Shown: positions 56,519 through 64,000 of the stretch, piece after piece
Position numbering within the stretch: position 1 is the first letter of the stretch
How the letters are laid out: each line of letters begins with the position of its first letter
From: Eublepharis macularius
Lineage: Eukaryota > Chordata > Lepidosauria > Squamata > Eublepharidae
DNA length: 64,000 nt
Reading direction: 5' to 3'
Assembly (NCBI RefSeq): GCF_028583425.1
Contig: NC_072798.1
Coordinates: forward strand, 8,062,501-8,126,500
Notes under the pieces: model-generated
Database searches by the model: none
What the model was told of the DNA's origin: nothing
The model's input: only the letters and a program-made list of their open reading frames with translations
Program-made: the position numbers and the translations under genes

Positions 56519-56960
56519 GGCGGCAAAACGACCCGACGCCCCCCAGGCGCTCTTCTCTTCTGCTTCAGTCCCTTTCTGCTATTCTTGAAGGAAGCCCAAT
56601 GTCACTTGAGGGCCCCTCAAACCTTTACAAGGAAGGCATGTGGGTTGTCTAACGCAGCGCCTGGTTACGCCTTTCCATTACGAAAGCACTCGCTGCCCTG
56701 ACTCATGCGCACAGACGAATGATATTGTCAGCCTAGGAGCAGGTCGTGAGATATTCGATCCCTAATTAGCCCTGTAAGCCGCTGTTCCCCTTACAACGCG
56801 CAGAGAAAACAGGCACTAAGTTAGACGCTCGCAAAGGACACCCGCAACAGGGGACAGCGCATGCTCAATGCAATAGCAAACAAGCAGAAGGAGGCGAGGC
56901 GGTGCTGTTTTCCCAGTGCCTTGAGATTGGTGGATTTGTCGCCATGGTGATGGTGGAAGC
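56519..56960 (-). promoter_or_regulatory. NDUFA4: NDUFA4 promoter region with NRF-1-like sites
   Basis: The sequence upstream of the start codon is CpG-rich and has no TATA box close to the gene. ATGCGCAC at about 56705 and GCGCATGC at about 56857 resemble NRF-1 sites (core GCGCATGCGC), as expected for a nuclear gene of oxidative phosphorylation. An ATTGG (CCAAT complement) lies near 56930. Site function is inferred from motif and position only. Confidence 0.45.
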
Positions 56961-57375
56961 CAGCGGCCATGTGTATGAGGTGGGTGTTTGCTGAGGAAAG
57001 TTGTGACTGGATGATGCTCGGCATGTTGTTAATACCACTTTTGAGTACTTCCAGACGGGTCGCTGTCTTAAGTTAGTCTGTAGCAGTGGGTAAAAGCCAG
57101 ATCGAGATGATTTTAGACGGATCCTCATGAATTCATATGGTTTTTATATTGAAACAAAGCAAAAAGGCTGTCATTTTATAGATCATGTCCTAGTCTACAG
57201 AGAGAAACCAAACAATCACGCATCCACCAATCCATGGCACCGCCACGGTGCAAAAACATGCTTTAAAAGCACAGGTCCTTATGGATCCTCTGGATTTTTA
57301 CATAGGGCCACCCAAAACCCACCATACAATCTCAGATCATGTCTATTGCCACAAATGGCACCAAAAAAATCGGGA
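56961..57375. other. Upstream flank of NDUFA4
   Basis: No recognised repeat or exon apart from a short good-context ATG frame beginning at 56945, discussed under findings. Confidence 0.35.
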
Positions 57376-57378
57376 CGG

Positions 57379-58620
57379 GGTAAAAGCCGGAACGGGCCGG
57401 AACGGGCACTAAAGAAATGCCAGTGCCACAAAAAACAGTGGGATGTGTTAGAGACACTCCAGAACGATATTTTAGAAATGAAAACTCTGGACTGCCCTGG
57501 TTTTATTAACCCGTTCCATGCCAAAAAGCTCCCGGAACATCACAAAACAGCCTGGAACGGGCACTAAAGAAATGCCAGTCCCACCAAAAACAGTGGGATG
57601 TGTTAGAGACACTCCAGAACAATATTTTAGAAATGAAAACTCTGGACTGGCACCCTTTTATTAACCCGTTCCATGCCAAAAAGCTCCCGGAACAGCACAA
57701 AACAGCCCGGAACAGGCACTGAAGAAATGCCAGTGCCACAAAAAACAGTGGGATGTGTTAGAGACACTCCAGAACGATATTTTAGAAATGAAAACTCTGG
57801 ACTGCCCTGGTTTTATTAACCCGTTCCATGCCAAAAAGCTCCCGGAACAGCACAAAACAGCCCGGAACGGGCACTAAAGAAATGCCAGTCCCACCAAAAA
57901 CAGTGGGATGTGTTAGAGACACTCCAGAACAATATTTTAGAAATGAAAACTCTGGACTGGCACCCTTTTATTAACCCGTTCCATGCCAAAAAGCTCCCGG
58001 AACAGCACAAAACAGCCCGGAACAGGCACTGAAGAAATGCCAGTGCCACAAAAAACAGTGGGATGTGTTAGAGACACTCCAGAACGATATTTTAGAAATG
58101 AAAACTCTGGACTGCCCTGGTTTTATTAACCCGTTCCATGCCAAAAAGCTCCCGGAACAGCACAAAACAGCCCGGAACGGGCACTAAAGAAATGCCAGTG
58201 CCACAAAAAACAGTGGGATGTGTTAGAGACACTCCAGATAAATATTTTAGAAATGAAAACTCTGAACTGCCCTGCTTTTATTAACCCGTTCCATGCCAAA
58301 ATGCTCCTGGAACAGCACAAAACAAGCTGGAACAGGCATGAAATTCCAGTGCCACAAAAAACAGTGGGAAGCAATACAGAGGCTGCTGGAAAAGTTTTTA
58401 AACCTGAAATCACTGGTAGTGGCATGCTTTCATTAACTGTTTGCCTGCCAAAATGCTCCTGGAGCAGCATAAAACAGGCCGTAATCAGTTTTGCATGAAT
58501 GAGTGCAGCAAACAATTAAACAGACAAACAAACAAAGTGGTGGTAACCCTTAAGGAAACTGGAGCTCGATATTTTAGAAATGAAAACACTGTAGTATCAT
58601 GTTTTTATTAACTCCCTGTT
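57379..58620. repeat. 155-bp tandem array with two-unit higher-order pattern
   Basis: Units begin CCAGTGCCAC or CCAGTCCCAC at 57420, 57575, 57730, 57885, 58040 and 58195, exactly 155 bases apart. Type A units (57420, 57730, 58040) have GAACGATATTTTAG and GGACTGCCCTGG; type B units (57575, 57885) have GAACAATATTTTAG and GGACTGGCACCC. A and B alternate, giving a 310-bp higher-order unit, and the two 310-bp copies at 57575-58194 are identical or nearly so. Units after 58195 (about 58195, 58346, 58555) are progressively diverged. The long - strand frames here are repeats of one accidental frame. Confidence 0.9.
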
Positions 58621-59240
58621 TCAGTTTTATTAACTTTTTTCATATTGAGGTTTTCAAGAAAAAAGATAACACCAATCTCTAAGGCACACCAACCAGCCTA
58701 ATTGTCAGTCCTTGGCAAGGAGATATCCAAGTTCTCCACAGCAAACACACAGGTGATTTGGTTGAAGTAACTTTTATTAGAGATCTATCAGGTTCACGGT
58801 GGTCAGACAGTGGAATTGGCAGAAGTGATGTGTTAAGGGAAAGGAGTGTTAGATACAGGCTAATGTCCCACCCTCAGGGAAGAGGCCCATTGAAAGCCTG
58901 GCGAGAAACCCAGATACAAAAAGTACCATAGTTAGACTATAGTGACAGATTGAGCATGAACTCATTCCCGTTCCCAGAGAAGACATTGTTTAGGCTAGGT
59001 GCAGCCACAATAGCAGGTGCCACAGGACTCTTCACATACATTTAAGTTTCATCCACAGCTTTTTTGGATGGAAAGGAGAGAGAAAGTTGTGTGTCATCCA
59101 CATATTGGTGACCCTCATCCAAAATCCCAAGATAATCTCTTTCAGTGGTTTTGTGTAGATCTTTAAAAGCATTCGAGACAAGATGGAAACTTATAGATGC
59201 TTGTGTATTTTCTCTTTTTAATTTTTTTAAAATGTATTTT
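58621..59240. other. No recognised feature
   Basis: Nothing recognised; the frame at 59042-59254 has no domain. Confidence 0.35.
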
Positions 59241-59951
59241 AACACTAGCAACAAAGTCTGTTTTAATAAAATGGGCTCTAAAAATGAAGCACGTTCCGGA
59301 AGGACAGGCCACCTTGCCTGGTCTTCTCACCACAGCACGCCCTCCAGAGGGACGTGCCACCTTGCCTGAGTTGCATGCCGTGGCAACACCCTTTGGTGGT
59401 GCACCAGGATAAAAAGTGAGTTGTCACCAATACAGCTTGCCTTTTATATAATAGGACTAGCAACAAAGCTCGTTGAGGGAAAAAATACAATGAACTCTAG
59501 AAAGGGGAGGGCTGGCAGGTGGGAATTCTCTCCTCCATCACTGATTCCGGCTGGATGAAGATGGGGGGGGGGCAGGCATGGCCACCTCCTCTGCGCCTGA
59601 TCCTAGCTGAGTGAAGGGGGGCGGGCATCGCCACCTGCTCCACACCTGATCTGGGCTGTGTGAAGGGAGGTGGGCACTGTCACCTGCTCCACTCCTGATC
59701 ACTGCTGGCTGAAGGGGCGGGCATTGCCACCTGCTCCGTGCCTGATCCTGGCTGGGTGAAAAAGGGGCAGGCATTGCCTCCTGCTCTGCGCCTGATTACA
59801 CCTGCTCCATGTCTGATCCTGTCCCGGGCTTCCCGCCATGGCATGCTCTCTGGAGGTCTGGCTGCCTCATCTGGGCTTCCTCCACAGAAGTGCCCGCTGG
59901 AGGGTAGGAAGTGAGTTGTCTTGAAAACGCTTAGCCTTTTACATAGTAGGA
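59241..59951. repeat. Two tandem copies of an unclassified dispersed repeat, one with a minisatellite
   Basis: Both copies start ACTAGCAACAAAG (about 59244 and 59457) and end in GCCTTTTATATAATAGGA or GCCTTTTACATAGTAGGA (about 59438-59455 and 59933-59951). The second copy is longer because it holds an internal minisatellite at about 59545-59820, with units of roughly 55-60 bases around CCTGATCCTGGCTG and GGGCATTGCCACCTGCTCC, about five units. I cannot assign the family. Confidence 0.55.
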
Positions 59952-60529
59952 TTTGTTTTAATGTACTTCAATGTTTGTTTTTAATGTTTTTCTCTGTTGG
60001 CTGCCTCGGGAACCCTATGTTTGGTAGAAAGACAACATTGAAATGTTTTAAATAAATAAGTAATAGTACCCCATAGACCAGTGGCCAGAGGCCAAGGATA
60101 CATCTCCCAACAGCATCTGTTGAAACCTCTCTTCCCGAAAGGACTTGAATCAGTCTAGCATAGCACCAATCAGGCCCATCTCTGCCAAGTGGTTTGGGAA
60201 GATTGTTACCCAAAAGGCTACCTGTGTCTGTACCCCTTAATGAAAGCAGTCAGAGCATGTCTAGGGTGCCGACTAGAACCCACGGGTTTACATAAAGTGG
60301 GGATCTATTCTTATATATGCTGCTGTCCTGTGGAGGGTGTTGTTCTTGCTACTGATGGAAACAACAACAGGAATGGGAAGTGGAGGGGAGGGAGAACCCT
60401 GGTCTTACTGCCTCCTGGTAACCCCGCTTACACAGTGGGGAATTAACCAAACAGAAGCGTTTATGATGGAGAATGAATCAGACACCACACTGAAAGATCC
60501 CCTGGTGATGCAGTAGAGTAATTGCTTGA
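59952..60529. other. LINE tail remnant and unassigned sequence
   Basis: TTGGCTGCCTCGGGAACCC followed by AAATAAATAAG (about 59997-60062) looks like an L2-type 3' tail. The remainder is unassigned. Confidence 0.4.
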
Positions 60530-61110
60530 CAGCTGTGGTTAAATCGCTGAAAGGAAACAAATTGAAATAGAACCCAGATAAGATGGAAGTGATGCTGGTT
60601 CGGAAGGCAGAGATATTGAAAAAACATTGTGCTTCTCACCTTCAAAGGGGTTCAGTTGGCCCTAATCGACTCAGTTAAGAGAAAATGAATCCAGCCCTGC
60701 TGCTTGAAAAGCAAGTTAATGCAGCTGCAAAAGAGGCCTTCTCCCAACTCAGACTATCCTGGACACACAGTAGCCAACCCTGACAGAGCCAATCTGACCA
60801 CCTGGATTCATGCCACAGTTACACCAAGACTAAAGTATTGCAATGCACTCTACATAGGAGACTCCCGCTGCTGCAGAACAATGCCTCTCTTCAACTACCA
60901 AGATCTAGGCAGAGCGTGCATATTACTCCCATTCTGCGGTCACTCCACCAGTTACCCATCAGTTATCAAACTCAGTTCAAGGTCTCTCTTGACTGTGACA
61001 TGGCCTTGACCTGGCATGTCGGTAGGACTACCTCTTCCTCTATGATCCACCAGAGCAGCTTTGCTCACCTGATCAGGGCTGTCTTCAGATACCATGGGGG
61101 AGGGAGGGAG
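60530..61110 (+). mobile_element. CR1/L2-type LINE fragment, decayed
   Basis: The landmarks are scattered over frames: a VNAAAKEAFSQLRLS-like start, TPRLKYCNALYIG, LLQNNASLQ, HITPILRSLHQLPISYQTQF and FKVSLDCDMA. This is the order of the CR1/L2 C-terminal reverse transcriptase. It is more decayed than the copies at 30 kb. Confidence 0.65.
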
Positions 61111-62424
61111 GAAGCTGCCAGGTGTCTACTGAATGTAAAGTCTGAATGCCTTTGTCCTTCACGTATGTGAGAAGCTTTTGTCTTCCACATAAGTGACAGG
61201 GGGAGGTAAGAAAACCCTCCAAACCTTGCCTTTGGTGCGCTGAAATCTACAACAGATCCCCTGGCTCCATTTTTTGGGGTTCACTGACCCACAGTTTGCA
61301 AACCAAGTGGTTGAAGAAGACCCCATTTGTGCATGTTACCTACCTACCTCTTTGTGGCTGCATGGCAGACAGATGTTTGGGATATAAACTTCCCTGTGTC
61401 CCAAATACCTGATTCCAGGTCACAGCATTAGCAAATATGAATGCTGTGCTGTCACAGGAAGGCATTGTCAATGATATCAGAAGGCACTAAGAAGTCCAGG
61501 AAAACAAACAAGGATGCAGTTTCCAAATTAGAGGATCAGTGTAGGGCATTCATCAGGGCAACAAAGGATATTAGTCTGCCATGATGAGGGCAACAATCAG
61601 ACTGAAATGGATCATCTTTATGACGTAGCAACGGGGGTGGACAGGGTTGCCAAAGAAGCCATGGAAAAGGGTTCTTCACCTCCATTGGTCCCATCCCTCT
61701 TCCATCAACACTGCCTCATCTGGAGGAGATCCACCAGACAATGGGCTAATATGCAAGTACAAGCCAGCAGCAGGAGGCAGCACCACAGGGAAGCCAAGGA
61801 CCCTTGCGGCCTGTCTCCCTCGGCTCGTCTTTGCCTCACTTGCCTCATCATTGGTCATCTGTGACTTGTGTCTCTGGTCAAGAGGGATCACAGATGGGGC
61901 AAGTGAGGCAAAGGCAAGCCAAGTGAGGAGGATAGGCAGCAGCTGCAGCACCAGGCTTTTCTGCACCACTAGACCACTGGCCGATTCTTGCCTAGCCAGC
62001 CTTATTGGCCCTCCTGGCTGCCTGGACACTGACGTGTGTGTGTGTTGTGTGCAGACAAGTGGTACCCCAGGCCACCATCCCATAGGAAATTTTCTCCTAG
62101 AGGTCATAATGGCAAACGTGATCTTGCTTAGAAGCCCTTTATCTGTTACATTCTAGAGTATGACATTTGCTGCTTCACCATCCTCAGCCTCCCCAGTCTT
62201 ACAGTTGCTGACTCCTGCTTGTGCCAGCAGATTTAGGGGTAACCTATATAAACTGTGATAAGGGATTTAATTGTTTTTTAGTCAATGTTTAGTGGATTGT
62301 GACAGCCTATGGCTATAGACAATAAATTCTTTTGATACTTGATACAGTAGATTTAGGCTGGCATCAGAGGAAGGCGTGGTTTAGGAAGGGAAGGAACCTC
62401 AGAAGGGTTTAATGTCATAGAGTC
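61111..62424. other. Unassigned stretch with a short inverted repeat
   Basis: TTTGCCTCACTTGCC at about 61829 and GGCAAGTGAGGCAAA at about 61898 are inverted, with TCATCTGTGAC and GATCACAGATG pairing inside. The origin is unknown. A LINE-like tail (AATAAATTCTTTTGATACTTG) lies at about 62321. Confidence 0.4.
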
Positions 62425-62527
62425 CCCCCTGTAAAGCAGCTATTCCAGGGGAGCTGATCTCTCTTATCTGGAGATCAGTGGTAATTCCCGGAGAACTCCA
62501 GGCTCTGTCTGGAGGTTGCAACTTTAC
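62425..62527. mobile_element. Fragment of the AGGGTTGCCA MITE family
   Basis: CAGGGGAGCTGATCTCTC, TGGAGATCAGTGGTAATTCC and CTGGAGGTTGCAAC follow the reverse-complement order of the element at 46623-46799. It is truncated on one side. Confidence 0.55.
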
Positions 62528-62718
62528 CCAGTCTCCTTCTCTTCAAATCAGCTCTGCTGTTCCCTCCTGTATGCTTGAACCGTCTCTCCAAGCACCTGCT
62601 GACACTTTAGTCAAATCCCTCTTCAGATACTAATAATTCATGCAGCTTTCCAACCAAGGTGTCACGAATTTTTGCATCACCAATTCTGTTCACATTAATC
62701 CACTGTTCAAACACACAC

Positions 62719-63480
62719 TGTCATGGGCAGGGCCGGCCCAAGCAGGGTGGTTCAAGTCCAAACCTTAATGCCAGAGTCTGAGGGGAGTTCCAAGAGCAAA
62801 AGCCAGGTCAAACCGGTGGTCAGAGCACGAGATAATGCCAGGAGTGGGTTCAGAGTCCAAGAGCAAGGTCAGGCACAGTCCAAGGTCAGTTACCAATTGT
62901 GTCAGGTCCAAAACCGGGCATGGGCATGGTTCATGGAACACAGAGTGATTGCAGGCAGCAGACACGTTGCTTCCATGCCTGGATGTTGTTTCTGACTGGC
63001 TTTTCTAGCCAGGCGTGGTTTTCAGCCAGCTGCTGGTGCTCCATCCTGAAGCTACTCATCGTCGCTCTCCAGCAGCTGGCATTGGCTCAGGAGATGAGCA
63101 CTGCGCCATCTCTCCTGCAGTTCCAGTCTCTGGCGCTGTCTCCGGTGCCCTCTGGGCATGGGTGAACCTGGGGGGGTGGGGGTGGAAGGCCCTGGCTGTG
63201 CTTCCCCTGTGGTGCTGGCAGTCCCTGACTGAGCTTCCCCTGTGGAAGTTCCTGGCTGAGCTTCCCCTGTAGTATTGGGGCTAGAGGGTGCTGGTGTCTC
63301 AGCTGCTAGCTGTGAGCTTTGATCAGCCAGCAGCTGCTGCTCCTGATTACCGGCTTCTGCTGAGTCAGGGCTGGCTACTTGGAGCTCCTCTTCTCCTGGG
63401 GAATCCTGGCTGGCTACACGAGCCCCTCTCCTCCTGAGGAGGAGTCCTCGCTCTCACTGAGCCCAGACTGGGCCATGACA
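62719..63480. repeat. Probable solo LTR (fossil)
   Basis: The 762-base block starts TGTCATGG and ends CCATGACA. It is flanked by a 5-bp CACAC repeat (62714-62718 and 63481-63485), although this lies in CA-rich sequence. No coding part or second LTR is nearby. The orientation and family (retrovirus-like or Gypsy) cannot be told from sequence alone. Confidence 0.5.
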
Positions 63481-63775
63481 CACACACCCTTCCCATCATT
63501 TTTGCACTCACCTTCATTTTGACCCTCTAACTGAATTGGTCTATGGGAAGCAATCCTTAAAGTGAATTCCTTTTTTTGGTTTATTATATATATTAATAGG
63601 ACATCTCTTAAATATTTCTTTAAAAAATAAAAAACGACTGAAAAAAATAGGACTTTTTTTTATTGTTACTTGGAGCATCCAGCCAGGTAACTCCTACTCA
63701 CCTGAGGCTAAGTCCCAGGCTACCACCAGATAATTGTTGGGGGGGGAGAAAACCAAAAACATGGTCTGGGTGTGC
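63481..63775. other. No recognised feature
   Basis: AT-rich, with nothing recognised; a G9 run lies at about 63739. Confidence 0.35.
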
Positions 63776-64000
63776 TTTCAGTCCCGAGTCTGCAGAAAAC
63801 TCGGCAGTCTGTTTTTTGTGACACTGGAATTTCCTTAGTGCCCGTTCCGGGCTGTTTTGTACTGTTCCCGGAGCCTTTTGGCATGGAACAGTTAATAAAA
63901 GGGTGCCAGTCCAGAGTTTTCATTTCTAAAATATTGTTCTAGAGTGTCTCTAACGCATCCCACTGTTTTTTGTGGCACCCGATGTGCCCGATGGAAGGTG
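63776..64000 (-). repeat. 155-bp family copy, reverse orientation, running off the window
   Basis: The - strand reads in the unit's order: CACAAAAAACAGTGGGATGC, then CTCTAGAACAATATTTTAG, ACTCTGGACTGGCACCC, TTTTATTAAC, and GCCCGGAACGGGCAC. The GGACTGGCACCC form is that of type B units. A part of a second unit (CACAAAAAACAGACTGCC) follows, so this may be the edge of another array. Confidence 0.75.

Noticed and set aside
57279-58515. Several 60-130 codon frames on the - strand repeating the same peptide
   Set aside because: The peptide repeats every 155 bases with the tandem array; it reflects the repeat and not a gene.

Overview
The window is vertebrate nuclear DNA, almost certainly from a squamate reptile. 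The repeat set points there: tRNA-derived SINEs of the lizard and snake type, RTE-BovB and CR1/L2 LINE pieces, several Penelope-like element (PLE) lineages, a DIRS-type element, a Gypsy-type LTR element and many small hAT-like and foldback elements. Nothing is organised like a bacterial or viral genome. I cannot name the genus. Most open frames longer than 60 codons are chance frames in repeats or introns.

Two host protein genes are clear. GALNT4 is intronless in its coding part and lies on the + strand at 42538-44289. It encodes a complete 583-residue Golgi polypeptide N-acetylgalactosaminyltransferase. NDUFA4 (COXFA4) lies on the - strand in four short exons between 56518 and 50542, with good splice sites, and encodes a complete 82-residue cytochrome c oxidase-associated subunit. 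The two genes converge with about 6 kb between their stop codons. In mammals they sit on different chromosomes, so this adjacency is worth checking.

Layout. 1-15 kb is non-coding and holds hAT-like elements with 8-bp target duplications, SINEs, and Penelope tails arranged as inverted pairs. 15.9-21.5 kb is a decayed DIRS-type element. 21.5-30.7 kb is a nest: a CR1/L2-type LINE split by a full-length Gypsy-type element (two LTRs, perfect 5-bp duplication), which in turn holds two Penelope-like elements in tandem. 30.7-34.5 kb holds further Penelope pieces, an AT microsatellite and a hAT-like element expanded into a 96-bp minisatellite. 34.5-42 kb is mostly unassigned, with one exon-like block. 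42-57 kb is the gene-bearing part. 57.4-58.6 kb is a 155-bp tandem array with a two-unit (310-bp) higher-order pattern, lying about 0.9 kb upstream of the NDUFA4 start codon. 58.6-64 kb holds further repeats and a solo-LTR-like element, and ends in another member of the 155-bp family.

The most unusual signals are the inverted Penelope-tail pairs, of which one is bounded by a perfect 14-bp and another, only tentatively Penelope, by a 16-bp duplication; their hammerhead-ribozyme-like hairpins; and the dimeric 155-bp array, whose monomer also occurs as a dispersed single copy.
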